Origin: a virus
IMG/VR virus record: IMGVR_UViG_3300025117_000038
Location: 53,396 to 117,395 of that record
Reading direction: 5' to 3' (one strand)
Length of the DNA stretch: 64,000 nucleotides
Shown here: one piece after another, positions 8,207 to 18,879 of the stretch
Position numbering within the stretch: the stretch's first letter is position 1
How the letters are laid out: each line of letters opens with the position of its first letter
Notes under the pieces: generated by a model
The model's database searches: none
Seen by the model: only the letters and a program-made list of their open reading frames with translations
What the model was told of the DNA's origin: nothing
Made by a program: the position numbers and the translations under genes

Positions 8207-8822
8207 TATAGAAGAAATTAAAAATACAATAATTTGTGATGATTACAATAATGTGGTCGAGTCGATTCCAGATAATTGGGGACATTTGATTATCAGAGAT
8301 TTTGATGCTCCATTAATCTGTAACAGTAATTACAAAATTTTTGACTATTTAATTAACGAGATAAACAATATTGTAGTCAAATGGACGTCTAAACTTATTA
8401 ATGGATGTTTCTTTGTTTTTATTTTACCACAAGATTTTAGTGATGAAAATAAATATTGGAGTTATGTCTCAAATATTTCGGCTATATTTGATATGAATAA
8501 TATTGTTTTACATGCTCATCAGAAAAATGCTCCAAACGGAAGACAAATTATAGTTGGAAGGAAAGGTAAAAAAACAAGAAAATATATATTTAGAGATGTA
8601 AATCTTTACGATGATACTACATATTATAAAGATGGATTGTTTTACCTACCTGTGGTAAAATTAGTTTGCGACATGACTGGTATTTCCGAAAATATTGTTG
8701 ACCTTGGTTGTGGTGGGGGAACGATTTGCTTGGCAGCGAAGAAAGAGGGAAGAAATTTCATAGGGATAGATAATATAGCAGGAAACGTAAAAATATCGAG
8801 GAATAGGTTAAATGAGATATAA
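8199..8822 (+). CDS. Degenerate N6/N4-type DNA methyltransferase-like protein
   Basis: A 207-residue protein. The C-terminal third reads VDLGCGGGTICLAAKKEG then FIGID, which is the SAM-binding motif I region of beta-class DNA methyltransferases (normally DPFxGSGT). The N-terminal part has the right layout for the catalytic half, but where DPPY or SPPY is expected (around residue 30) it reads IIRDFDAP, so the base-flipping Pro-Pro-Tyr loop is absent. It is probably inactive on DNA or has another role. It lies inside the virion operon, overlapping the giant adhesin gene by 11 bases, not in the replication arm. Confidence 0.6.
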   Translation: MYNIEEIKNTIICDDYNNVVESIPDNWGHLIIRDFDAPLICNSNYKIFDYLINEINNIVVKWTSKLINGCFFVFILPQDFSDENKYWSYVSNISAIFDMNNIVLHAHQKNAPNGRQIIVGRKGKKTRKYIFRDVNLYDDTTYYKDGLFYLPVVKLVCDMTGISENIVDLGCGGGTICLAAKKEGRNFIGIDNIAGNVKISRNRLNEI

Positions 8823-11800
8823 AATAGGGACATATAAAAGATGGGGTCATGCCGACTACTTTACCATTGGAGATAGTCTTTCTGGTGCTAATTACGGTGG
8901 ATTGGGTCATAAATTTACCGGGAGAGGGAAAGAATTATACGGTATTTATTATGGGTATTACAATATAAACACAGCAAGTAAAACAACCAGTTATTTAAAT
9001 TGGTGGTTAGCTTCTGTGACTGGGAGTGGAACCCCTGGTACAATCTTGGGGTCAAGTGGAGCTATTGCATTAGGAACGGAAGATGCTTGGAATTTTAGAG
9101 ATATACCGAATAGTGCTGGAACTGGTCATGTTACACTAAATAGTGGTGTAAATTATTGTGTTTATTGTACTCTTGGGGCTGGATGGGGAACTAAGTCTGC
9201 TCATTATACAACATATTTTTGTAAACAACCTTTGGCAAATGGTATTATTCATGTGTCATCTGGGGAAAGTTGGATTGCTACTACTGACCCTAACTTTGAT
9301 GGTATTACAACTCCACCTTATTCACTGTCTCCTACATGGTCAGATAGAAATGCCATGTGGCCGATTATGTGTAGAAATACAGATGAATCCCTCTATGGTC
9401 ACGGATATTTAGATGAATACCAAGTAACTGAATCACAAGTTACGGATTATTTCCCAGTTTTTTATAATGATACCAATCGTAAGGTTGTCGGGGCTGGCTA
9501 TTCTTATTGGTATGGAGCCACTAACTTTACTAATGTGGGAGATTTAAGATTTAGAATTATTGAGGGACGAGATAATACCGACCCAACTGATATTGTTGGT
9601 ACGTCATTTACTATTAAACACTCCGCTTATTTTAATAATCTTTCTTCGGCATATGTTTCAACATCGTTAAGTGAAGCATCAATATACCCGGCTTCTGGTG
9701 GAATTTTGCTTGAAGCTGGTAAATGGTATACAGTGGGGTTCTATTCATGCAGTGCTTATCCAACAAGAATAGGGGGGACTGATGCCCATATTTATTCTCA
9801 ACTTGCCACTACTTTAACTTATGATAGTGGAAATTCATATGTATACAAAAAATCAACTACCACAAGGAAAACTACTCATGATTTTCCTTATTATTTAGAA
9901 GTTGAAGATTATTATTCTTTAGCGTCTGTATACGGATATGTTTATTATTCCGATTATACAAAACCAATACAAAATGGACTAATAGATATATATTATAGTG
10001 GAGAACTACAAATGACAACAACATCTGATGCGTCTGGGTATTATGAAGCCATTGCATCAACAGGTGGAATAACTCTTATCCCAAGGAAATATGATTTTGA
10101 TTTCAATCCACAATATTATAATATTAATTTACAAAACAAAACAGAACAATTAATTTATGCAAGTAGTCAATCTAAGTGGTGGAGCTATAGTAGTCCCACT
10201 GGGAAGGGTTCTTTATTTGCTTTTAGAGATTTAATATCCTTCACATCAAACCATGGAACAATTCCAAAGGGATACACCGTTAAAATAGAATTCCCCACTG
10301 GATATCAGGAAAGATTTGCCACTTCTGCATATTTTAATGAATCTATTCAACACTCCATGGGACAAGGAATTATTTACTGTGATGGTAAGATACATGCATG
10401 TTATTTGGCTACTGGGGCAGGAGTAAGGGTCGCAACAAAAGACGAAACAACTAAAGAAATAACAGTTAATCGTATTTTTTCTAAGTCCGGCGTTGCTGTT
10501 TGGGATACCCATTACTATCCTAATTTAGTATCTAATAAAAATAATTATATATATGTTGGTGTTGCTGGACATAATTCCGGTAAATTGGATTTGTTAAAAA
10601 GCGTTAATCCAAATGATTTATCTGTAATGGAGTCTTCTGTTGATTTACTTTTTACTGACAATAATGCGTATCCAAGATTTAGATGTGATAATAATAATTG
10701 GATTAATTGTTTATTCAGATGGTATGTTGGTGGTGATGCTGGTCTAAAAATGGTAAGATTTAATGAAGATGTTTCTACGGTCATCCCAATGGGTTATGTC
10801 GCTTATTATGATAATGCTGAGGCTGCGGGAAATGCATCTATTTACATATGTGGTTTTAAAATTGACAGCGATAATGTCATTCATTGCGCTTTTAATTATT
10901 TTGATAATTATTTAATTAAAAATACCAGTCGTGCGATTGGGTATATGTATAGCCCACCAAACGTAAATGGAATTGCTACTCCTGGCTATTATTGGTTTAA
11001 CGCGAAAGGACATACTTGTTCGATATCTACTGGTCATGGATATACTGACCTATCAAGTGTTTTGGGTTTCATGGATGATGGAGAAAACCCAGAGTACAAT
11101 CCTTTTGTAATTTATTCTTGGGATAGTTCTCAAACCTATTACAATGCCAAAAAATATTATCACGGAAATACGGAATCCATGTTTATTCACCCCAATAAAA
11201 GAATAAACAATGGAATTCATAATATTCATATGCCGTATTTTACGTTTCATGCTTATCCTAATATAGATGCTGGTGGAAATGATATTAATAGAGAGGTAGA
11301 GGGATTTTTGGCATATTATGACCCAGAAAGTGAATTTGCTCAAACCGGAGTTGTTGGTGAAGGATGGGTTGTTAGTACCGTAACACATACAGCAAAAAGT
11401 GTTAATGGAACTGGCCAATTAGCATGGAAGGGTCGACATTGGGGGGGTATGGCTATTGACAATACCCCAGAAATACATATTTATGGGTTCATTAAACCTT
11501 CTGGAAAAAACTGGTTTGGTGGTGAGTTATGTGAATGGACTTCTGTTGATGATGGTGCAACATGGAAACATAAATTAATTACAAATAACTCTGGTTATGG
11601 AATTGGAATGTTGTCGGTAAAACCAGATTTTTCAAATGATTCTATAGAATTGGTGTATGGGCGCGGATATGATATTATGTATTATTCTGATGTAAAAAAA
11701 TACGACAGGATAAGAGAAGATGGCGAAGATATAAGGGTAGTTTATTCGGGTGCTTCATCCAATGCGATAGAATTGTCCAGATTAAACGATTTTATGGGAA

Positions 11801-11928
11801 TGACAAATACTAATTTATATTTTACAATACAACACACAATACCAGCGAATACTCAATATGATACTGCTGGTAATTATTATATATACTACGGTAGATATGA
11901 TACCACAGATGCGAGTGGGCAATTTTAG
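8812..11928 (+). CDS. Large tail adhesin/glycosidase-like protein with BNR repeat region
   Basis: A 1038-residue protein. Residues 1-370 are beta-rich repeats with two similar modules (residues 1-180 and 200-360). Around 385-440 is a carboxypeptidase-regulatory-like domain (VYGYVYYSDYTKPIQNG, then SDASGYYEA). Residues 450-1000 look like a beta-propeller; SVDDGATW is a classic BNR/Asp-box (S-x-D-x-G-x-T-W) as in sialidases and polysaccharide lyases. It probably binds or cuts surface glycans. SD AGGAATAGG lies in the preceding gene. The catalytic class cannot be decided from sequence alone. Confidence 0.6.
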   Translation: MRYKIGTYKRWGHADYFTIGDSLSGANYGGLGHKFTGRGKELYGIYYGYYNINTASKTTSYLNWWLASVTGSGTPGTILGSSGAIALGTEDAWNFRDIPNSAGTGHVTLNSGVNYCVYCTLGAGWGTKSAHYTTYFCKQPLANGIIHVSSGESWIATTDPNFDGITTPPYSLSPTWSDRNAMWPIMCRNTDESLYGHGYLDEYQVTESQVTDYFPVFYNDTNRKVVGAGYSYWYGATNFTNVGDLRFRIIEGRDNTDPTDIVGTSFTIKHSAYFNNLSSAYVSTSLSEASIYPASGGILLEAGKWYTVGFYSCSAYPTRIGGTDAHIYSQLATTLTYDSGNSYVYKKSTTTRKTTHDFPYYLEVEDYYSLASVYGYVYYSDYTKPIQNGLIDIYYSGELQMTTTSDASGYYEAIASTGGITLIPRKYDFDFNPQYYNINLQNKTEQLIYASSQSKWWSYSSPTGKGSLFAFRDLISFTSNHGTIPKGYTVKIEFPTGYQERFATSAYFNESIQHSMGQGIIYCDGKIHACYLATGAGVRVATKDETTKEITVNRIFSKSGVAVWDTHYYPNLVSNKNNYIYVGVAGHNSGKLDLLKSVNPNDLSVMESSVDLLFTDNNAYPRFRCDNNNWINCLFRWYVGGDAGLKMVRFNEDVSTVIPMGYVAYYDNAEAAGNASIYICGFKIDSDNVIHCAFNYFDNYLIKNTSRAIGYMYSPPNVNGIATPGYYWFNAKGHTCSISTGHGYTDLSSVLGFMDDGENPEYNPFVIYSWDSSQTYYNAKKYYHGNTESMFIHPNKRINNGIHNIHMPYFTFHAYPNIDAGGNDINREVEGFLAYYDPESEFAQTGVVGEGWVVSTVTHTAKSVNGTGQLAWKGRHWGGMAIDNTPEIHIYGFIKPSGKNWFGGELCEWTSVDDGATWKHKLITNNSGYGIGMLSVKPDFSNDSIELVYGRGYDIMYYSDVKKYDRIREDGEDIRVVYSGASSNAIELSRLNDFMGMTNTNLYFTIQHTIPANTQYDTAGNYYIYYGRYDTTDASGQF

Positions 11929-11936
11929 GAGGGAAT

Positions 11937-12623
11937 ATGGATATAGCATCATCAAACCCACATAATGCAATGGTTTTATTTGAAAGTTTTGAGGAGTATA
12001 CTACAGGAAGTACTCCACAGTCATGGAGTGGTGTAAATAATTGGTATGGTGATGGCGACCAGTGCGATTTTTATATTGTTGATAGTATTGTTGACCATAC
12101 CAATAAAATATTTTCAGGAGATAAAAGTGTTAGAAGCGTTGCTGGAAGTGCCGATTTAAAACATGATTTAAATTCAGTATCTGATGTTGCCGTAAGAGTA
12201 GGTATATGGAATGAAGGAGCCTCTAATGTATCTAAAACAGCTATATTAAAATTAGAAAATGATAATGGTAATTATATACATTTTGGTTTTAGATTACATC
12301 TTACAGAATCAACTGGATATAGATTCAAAAGTAACGCTACTGGAGGTTCATGGCTGGAAGTTGCAAGTGTTAATTCAAACTATAAACAGTATCATGAATT
12401 AACGATTTATGTAAGTAGTACCAATGGAACAAGCATATGGACGGAAAGTGGTAATTTAATTTTTTCAAATATTGATTCAGAACAAATGACTATTGGATAC
12501 GGGAAGATGGATTTACATACAATTACCAGTGTCGCTCTTAGTGATAGCGGCAGTAATGGTATTTTTGATTTTTTAAGAATTTATAAAACATTCTCAACAC
12601 CCAATCCATTTCAGGTAATATAG
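11937..12623 (+). CDS. Lectin-like beta-sandwich virion protein
   Basis: A 228-residue protein. It begins with the phrase FESFEEYTTGSTPQSW, common at the start of concanavalin-like and LamG-type jelly-roll domains found in carbohydrate-binding tail proteins, and ends with a paired strand ...GIFDFLRIYKTF. Strong SD (GGAGGG). Likely a glycan-binding accessory of the adjacent adhesin. No catalytic residues are evident. Confidence 0.5.
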   Translation: MDIASSNPHNAMVLFESFEEYTTGSTPQSWSGVNNWYGDGDQCDFYIVDSIVDHTNKIFSGDKSVRSVAGSADLKHDLNSVSDVAVRVGIWNEGASNVSKTAILKLENDNGNYIHFGFRLHLTESTGYRFKSNATGGSWLEVASVNSNYKQYHELTIYVSSTNGTSIWTESGNLIFSNIDSEQMTIGYGKMDLHTITSVALSDSGSNGIFDFLRIYKTFSTPNPFQVI

Positions 12624-12624
12624 A

Positions 12625-15405
12625 ATGTCTGATTCTTTTGTTAATAAAATAGACAGAATAGGACTCAATAAAGGGTTTATTATCAAGACACAAATTCTTG
12701 GTAATAGAGAAAAAACTTTTGTACTTAACACCACAATTGCGTCAGGGAAGAGTGATAAAAGATTTATTGTCTATAAAACAAAAGATATTTCAAATAATTA
12801 TAGTAATATAATATTCCTTTCGAGATATTTTTCAAGTACAACAAGAAATATTATCAATGTAACAAAAGATTTTATATATACCGATAAAGATATTATATTC
12901 TGGGGACAGGAAAGATTAGATTCCTCGGTATTTTCTATATTTATTTCAAATGATATTTCAAATACAACAAGGTCTATTTCCCATCATGGTTATGATATAT
13001 CGACAGATACAAGACAGTTGATTTATCATACCAAAAATATTGATTACTCGAATCGTGATTTAATTTTTAATACAAAAGATATATCGAGTATTACAAATGA
13101 TATCATTTATCATGGTTTTGATATTTATTCAGTAACGCGTAATGTTATATTTAATTCGTTTTATATTACCAATTCTTCAAAAGATATTATATTTTATGCC
13201 AAAGATATATCAAACACAAATCGTTCTGTAATATTTTTATCATCAGACCATTGTGATGATAGTAGAAGTGTTTTATTCTTATCAAACGACCATATAAATA
13301 CATCAAGACAAATTATTCATCATGGATTTGATGTTGAAAATACCACACGAAGTATTGTTAATTTAACAAAAGACTATGAATCAGCTAATCGTAATGTTAT
13401 ATCGTTAACTAACGATTTTATCAATACCAATAGAAATATAATTCACCATAGTTTTGATGTAGATTATAAAACTGCTGATATCATATTCGGCTGTTTCTAT
13501 CGTAATTCGGTTAATAGAAGCCTGATATTTAATGTAAAAGATATTTCGGAATCTATTAAATCTACTATATTCGCAACAAAAGACTATGTAATATCGACAA
13601 GAAATGTGTCATTCTTGTCAAATGATATCGTTAACACAACCATAAATATTATCAATTTAACCAGTGATTACAAATCTTCGATATCTCAGGTAATATTTAC
13701 ATCAAATTATCATTTGTCGACAACAAGAGATATTATATTTAAAACAAAAGATATCAAATCTTCTAATATAAATGTTATTTATCACACTAAAGACGATGTT
13801 AATTCATCATGTTCAATTTCTTTTATATGTAGATATAATTATGGCACAACAAGACCGTTAATATTCTTGTCGAAAGATGTTTATAGCGAGACAAGAAGTA
13901 TAATTTACCTATCTAACGATTACATTACATCAACTAAAAATGTAATTTATCTGTCTAATGATATTGAATCAAGGAATATTTCAATTATATCCAAGGTTCA
14001 GGACGTTGAATTATCTTCTCGAAACATAATCTTTATATGTAGATATACCTATGGTAATGCCAGTTCAATGGTATTTGCCACAAAAGACAAACTGTCATCA
14101 CTTAAAAATATTGTGTACATATCAAATGATTATATATCAGATTCGCGTAGTATTATTTATAAGACAAAGGATGTTAGGTCTGGAATTAGTGATGTCATTT
14201 ATCTTACGAAGGACTACAAAAATACATCAAGAAATCTTATTTATAATTCAAAAAGTAGTGTTTTTTCGACAAGAAACATTGTCTATAAAACTGGCGATAT
14301 TGAATCACAAAGTGTTTCAGTTATATCTAAAGTTAAAGATATTGAATCGTCAACCAAAAATATAATATTTATATGTAGATATACAAGTAACGATAACCGT
14401 TCATTAATATTTCGTGCCAAGGATACATCATTATCACCAAGAAATATTGTTTATGTGTCAAATGACTATATTTCAAGTTCAAGTGATATTATTTATAGGA
14501 CAAGCGATACTAAATATGAAACAGCAAATGTTATTTATACTACAAAAGATTATATAACGTCATCGATAGGTATTATATATAGTTCAATAAGTGGTGTTTC
14601 TGCGACAAGGAATATTATTTATAGAACCTGCAATACAGACTACGAAACAATAGCCGTTATATATAAGTCATATGATTTACTTAATGCATCAAGGTTTATT
14701 ATTTATATCTCTTCATACGTTTATGGTGAATCAAGAGATATTATATTTAAATCACATGAGCCATTAACAACAACACGAAGTATCGTTTTTAATCAAAAAG
14801 ACTTAAGTGGTGTTTCTCGAAGCATTATTTATATATCTGGATATACGGAATCTAATACTGTTGGAATTATTTTCAAAACAAAAGATTTCCAAGATTCAGA
14901 TAGAAGTATTATTTATATCACAAGAGACATAAATAATGTTTCAAGAAATATTATTTTCACATCTGGAAGTCTATATAACACAACAAGATACACAATATTT
15001 AAGGGAATGGATTATATAAGCACAACAAGAGTGATTACATTCTTAGTTAAAGATTATCTATCAGAGACACTTGAAATTATTTTCAATACCTATGATTTAT
15101 ACAATACCGACAGACAATTTATTTTCATTACAGGTGATGTAAATTATTCTGATAGATATATCATATTCAATTGTGGTGGTACAGATGTACAAAGATATGT
15201 TATCTTTAAGTGTATTTACTATGGAGCCGGAGGTGGTGAAATAGTCGATTATACAACCGATACTCCGTATATAAGACCACATAAACAAATTAAGAAAATA
15301 ATTGAACATATAGACATACATAATACGATGGATACCTATCCATACGAACCGAAAGTTCCATCAATAACAAAACACATTAGAATAGAGGATTTGATAGATG
15401 AATAG
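12625..15405 (+). CDS. Giant 14-residue-repeat fibre protein
   Basis: A 926-residue protein, most of it a tandem repeat of exactly 14 residues with consensus I-I-[FY]-x-[ST]-[KN]-D-x-x-x-[ST]-[ST]-R-[NSD]. I count 57 consecutive copies from residue 62 to 858, without a register slip until the last copy (13 residues), plus about three degenerate N-terminal copies. The tail contains GAGGGEIVDY and a basic RPHKQIKK segment. One hydrophobic strand and one polar turn per repeat suggest a beta-solenoid or stacked-strand shaft. It probably forms a fibre or spacer in the virion. I do not recognise the family. A smaller paralogue lies at 20965. Confidence 0.65.
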   Translation: MSDSFVNKIDRIGLNKGFIIKTQILGNREKTFVLNTTIASGKSDKRFIVYKTKDISNNYSNIIFLSRYFSSTTRNIINVTKDFIYTDKDIIFWGQERLDSSVFSIFISNDISNTTRSISHHGYDISTDTRQLIYHTKNIDYSNRDLIFNTKDISSITNDIIYHGFDIYSVTRNVIFNSFYITNSSKDIIFYAKDISNTNRSVIFLSSDHCDDSRSVLFLSNDHINTSRQIIHHGFDVENTTRSIVNLTKDYESANRNVISLTNDFINTNRNIIHHSFDVDYKTADIIFGCFYRNSVNRSLIFNVKDISESIKSTIFATKDYVISTRNVSFLSNDIVNTTINIINLTSDYKSSISQVIFTSNYHLSTTRDIIFKTKDIKSSNINVIYHTKDDVNSSCSISFICRYNYGTTRPLIFLSKDVYSETRSIIYLSNDYITSTKNVIYLSNDIESRNISIISKVQDVELSSRNIIFICRYTYGNASSMVFATKDKLSSLKNIVYISNDYISDSRSIIYKTKDVRSGISDVIYLTKDYKNTSRNLIYNSKSSVFSTRNIVYKTGDIESQSVSVISKVKDIESSTKNIIFICRYTSNDNRSLIFRAKDTSLSPRNIVYVSNDYISSSSDIIYRTSDTKYETANVIYTTKDYITSSIGIIYSSISGVSATRNIIYRTCNTDYETIAVIYKSYDLLNASRFIIYISSYVYGESRDIIFKSHEPLTTTRSIVFNQKDLSGVSRSIIYISGYTESNTVGIIFKTKDFQDSDRSIIYITRDINNVSRNIIFTSGSLYNTTRYTIFKGMDYISTTRVITFLVKDYLSETLEIIFNTYDLYNTDRQFIFITGDVNYSDRYIIFNCGGTDVQRYVIFKCIYYGAGGGEIVDYTTDTPYIRPHKQIKKIIEHIDIHNTMDTYPYEPKVPSITKHIRIEDLIDE
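12808..15198 (+). repeat. 57 tandem 14-codon repeats
   Basis: Protein-level repeats of 42 bases each. At the DNA level they have diverged, but AAYATTATATTT-like stretches recur at each IIF position. No insertions or deletions break the 14-codon register over 56 copies, which points to strong structural constraint rather than recent slippage. Confidence 0.9.
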
Positions 15406-18400
15406 ATATATTTTTATAATTATAATGGTGATGGTTTTATCAACTACATCACATTCATACCCCACATTTACAAAATTTTACGAAAGACCAGACACAACCT
15501 ATATAACATCTTTGCCTTATACAATAAGCCAAAGTAATAGATGTTATGTTGTTGATGGAAGCCTAAGAAGCACCTCCCCTGGTGCTGCAATTACAATAAG
15601 TGGAGCATATAATATTTTACTTACCGGAAGTGACAGTGTTACTATCGATACTATATATGTTGGCATAGGAGCGTCCAATCAAGCATATGACAGTACCGAC
15701 GGGATAAGAATAATGACAAATGCAGATGGGATAACAATTAGATATTTAGCAGTTGTAAATGATGGTTGTTTGGGTGATACTAATAGTTATGCAGATACAG
15801 CATTCGCAACATCTGCGATTGATGCGACATCAAGTGATTCATTATTTATGACTAATTGTTATTTTGAATCAAATGGATGGAGTGCATTAATGAGGCATGA
15901 CCCCGCATATCCGTTGGATAGTGCCAAATATTTAGCAAGATTTGGAATTATAGCTCCAACCATTGATTTGAATGGATGTTATAATGTTGTGATGGAAAGT
16001 TGTGTTGTTGATGGCAACCAAATGGGTATGGAGAGAAGAGATTATTATGAAATGTCGGCGATTTCTGTGGAGGTTACTCCATTAGCTAATTTTGGTATAG
16101 GGGATTCATCTTTGTATATCACTAATTGCAGGGTATTTTCAAGAAATGTTGGTATTTCATATGGAAAATGGGGAAGCTATAGTTCATTATTGTCGGCTAA
16201 AGACTGTTATTTCGAAACCGATGAATTAAACGAAATTAGACCGCACTTTATGCATGATTCATCTAACATGTATTGTGGAAATGCAAACTCTTTTAATATA
16301 GTAATGTACGGTTCCGCATCTGGATATATAAGAGGATGTACTCTTGTTTGTGGAGATAGTTTAGCTGGTGCAAATGGAGGAATTATGGCAGAGGGAAGTC
16401 CCACTGATGTGGGAAGCCTTGATAGTGCTTTAATAATAGAAGATTGTGTTATACGTTTAAACCATGGATATGATACACGTTATGGTACTGGAATTAATGC
16501 CAAGGCAATTAAATTCAGGCAACAAAATGTTGACAATTTATGGATTATAATGAGAAATAATAAAATATATGGGTATACAAGTTATACAAACGATACCGGT
16601 AATCCAACAGGATATGGTCCTATCGTTACAGCAGTATACGCAGATACCAGATTTACAAAAGGATATTTTTTATTTGAGAATAACCTAATAAGAGTAATGA
16701 CATTAGATACTAATCTTTTTACGGTAGATGCTGCTTACGGAGAGGCTCGATGGCCGAGAGTCAGTGCCTATACTTTTGTGGGTGGTTCTACGTGGGGAGG
16801 TATTACTTTTGAGTTTAAAAATAACAGAATAGAAACAAATGGTGCTTATGTTATTTTCGGTGCTTATGATGCTACCATGTCTGGGCTATCGGAAGCTCTT
16901 CAGGGAGATACTATTCAATTGTTAACCAATAGCGATACCGGAGAGGCAAGAGATATGTGGCCCGCTTTAGTAGCATTTTGGGATGAAAATACCGCTAATG
17001 CAAGCTATGATAATGTTGTTCTTGACGCTTATATTGTCCCCCCACACGACACTCTTTGGCACTCCGTTGTATTCAGGTCTGGAATTCCACAACCAATGGA
17101 TGTAACATTTAAGAAAACATTTATATTGACATGTATTGGACCCACTGGCGATTCTCTTGAAAATATCCAAGTCTATTGTATAGATGCACAGGGAGATACG
17201 GTTATTGACGCATTGACCAACGCCAATGGTCAAGTAATAGATACGGTTAATACATATTATGACCAGGATAACAGAAGTCCGTTAGTAGATATAAATTATA
17301 ATCCATTCATATTTAAGGCAATTGGTTCTACCTCAGAGGTAACTATTAATCTTGATTTAGATACAAATTCAAATGTTAGTAATATAAATTTGAATTTTTC
17401 TGCATATTCAATCATGTATGAACATACATCAATTTATGAATATTTGATGACAGATAGTTATACTCCATATACAACTGGAATAAAAACAAGATTAGACAGT
17501 TTGGGTAATGCCCATAGCACAACACTAAGAATGTGGGATTATCGAACAAATACCGCATCGACATATTCTTGGGCTGGATGGAGAACCGCACGATTTGATA
17601 GTACATCAAGTCATCAACATGGATGGATGAAACCACAGCCAAACAATGATTGTTATAATTTTTCTGGTAATAATATGTTTATTGAACATATTAATACATA
17701 TTTTTGGAATATAGGGATGTCAAAAGACAGCATTAAGGGTGGATTTTTGCTTGTTGATACAGTTAAAGACGAGGTTGAGGATACTCTTATAGATATTACT
17801 GATTTTGATATGTTAATTTTTGGATTTGGCCCACCTATATGGTGTGGTGAAAATGACGGTGATGACCAAATGTCTGCGGCTAATATAGCCACAAAAAGAA
17901 CAGAAGCATTCAAATGGAGAGATTCTGCGTTAAATTACCCTGATATCCAATTTGTATATGAACTGCCAAATCCTATTATGTATGGTACTACAGAAGGAAA
18001 CAGAATGAGCGAAACTGAAATAGAAAATCAGTTTTGGTTCAACACATTTTGGTTAGACACACTTGAGGATACTGCTAATTACCCTAATTTTCATACAATA
18101 TCACTTTTTGATATTTTGGTTGAAAAAAGTCAAGATAGCACTAAATATGGTTTTATAAAAACTATATATGAAAATAATGCTTATCATCCAAATGCTGTTG
18201 CTGGTGATACCGCTAAAGAATATATGATTGATATGTGGTTACCAGAAATAATATTCACAGAAGGAGAAACTCCTTCTCCAACATACGACCAAACTTTAAC
18301 AATTATTGATACCAGTGAGACATTTTTTACTGTTCAAGATATTTATACTGGAACAGTAGATTCGTTAAAAATATTTTGGGATACCGATTCTGATGTATTC

Positions 18401-18871
18401 GATGGCAGTAGTTATCTCGATGAAACATCTTTATCAACTCCAGATACATTATTTGCGACATCATTAATTGTAAATACTCAATATTATTTCAGAGTTCTAT
18501 TGTTTGATGGAGCAGTAACAGATACTTCGTCCTTGGGAAATATAACAACCCATGTTTACGACCAGACGATAACTATAATAGATACAACAAATTCGACTTT
18601 TAAAATACAAGATGCTTATACTGGTATAGCCGATTCTCTCGTATTATATTATGACACAGATAGTTCTGTGTATAATGGAAGTACCAAAAAAGACATAACA
18701 ACATTGGAGACACCGGATACACTAACGGCCACTGGTTTAATACAAAACACAAAATATTATTTAAGGGTAATGTTGTTTGTTGCTCCTATTGTAGACACAT
18801 CGGCAATAGATAGTGTTACCACTTTGGATATAGAATCAACAACAAGATATTTATTAAAACTTAAAAAATAG
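15398..18871 (+). CDS. Secreted beta-helix / SGNH-hydrolase / Fn3-like protein
   Basis: A 1157-residue protein. Residues 1-20 are a Sec-type signal peptide (basic start, IFIIIMVMVL core, then SHS-Y). Residues 40-550 resemble a right-handed parallel beta-helix. Around 575-650 lies a small Ig-like linker. Residues 680-940 look like an SGNH/GDSL esterase: TDSYT with Ser687 as block I, a Gly/Asn-rich loop near FGFGPPIWCGEND, and NAYHPNA with His930 as the last block. Two Fn3-like repeats follow (about 965-1145). It could de-acetylate surface glycans. A signal peptide on a protein coded among tail genes is odd. Confidence 0.55.
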   Translation: MNRYIFIIIMVMVLSTTSHSYPTFTKFYERPDTTYITSLPYTISQSNRCYVVDGSLRSTSPGAAITISGAYNILLTGSDSVTIDTIYVGIGASNQAYDSTDGIRIMTNADGITIRYLAVVNDGCLGDTNSYADTAFATSAIDATSSDSLFMTNCYFESNGWSALMRHDPAYPLDSAKYLARFGIIAPTIDLNGCYNVVMESCVVDGNQMGMERRDYYEMSAISVEVTPLANFGIGDSSLYITNCRVFSRNVGISYGKWGSYSSLLSAKDCYFETDELNEIRPHFMHDSSNMYCGNANSFNIVMYGSASGYIRGCTLVCGDSLAGANGGIMAEGSPTDVGSLDSALIIEDCVIRLNHGYDTRYGTGINAKAIKFRQQNVDNLWIIMRNNKIYGYTSYTNDTGNPTGYGPIVTAVYADTRFTKGYFLFENNLIRVMTLDTNLFTVDAAYGEARWPRVSAYTFVGGSTWGGITFEFKNNRIETNGAYVIFGAYDATMSGLSEALQGDTIQLLTNSDTGEARDMWPALVAFWDENTANASYDNVVLDAYIVPPHDTLWHSVVFRSGIPQPMDVTFKKTFILTCIGPTGDSLENIQVYCIDAQGDTVIDALTNANGQVIDTVNTYYDQDNRSPLVDINYNPFIFKAIGSTSEVTINLDLDTNSNVSNINLNFSAYSIMYEHTSIYEYLMTDSYTPYTTGIKTRLDSLGNAHSTTLRMWDYRTNTASTYSWAGWRTARFDSTSSHQHGWMKPQPNNDCYNFSGNNMFIEHINTYFWNIGMSKDSIKGGFLLVDTVKDEVEDTLIDITDFDMLIFGFGPPIWCGENDGDDQMSAANIATKRTEAFKWRDSALNYPDIQFVYELPNPIMYGTTEGNRMSETEIENQFWFNTFWLDTLEDTANYPNFHTISLFDILVEKSQDSTKYGFIKTIYENNAYHPNAVAGDTAKEYMIDMWLPEIIFTEGETPSPTYDQTLTIIDTSETFFTVQDIYTGTVDSLKIFWDTDSDVFDGSSYLDETSLSTPDTLFATSLIVNTQYYFRVLLFDGAVTDTSSLGNITTHVYDQTITIIDTTNSTFKIQDAYTGIADSLVLYYDTDSSVYNGSTKKDITTLETPDTLTATGLIQNTKYYLRVMLFVAPIVDTSAIDSVTTLDIESTTRYLLKLKK

Positions 18872-18879
18872 GAGAAAAA

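Noticed and set aside
12808-15198. Regular 42-base periodicity as a CRISPR array
   Set aside because: It is one continuous open frame; the repeats are protein-level and the DNA copies differ everywhere.
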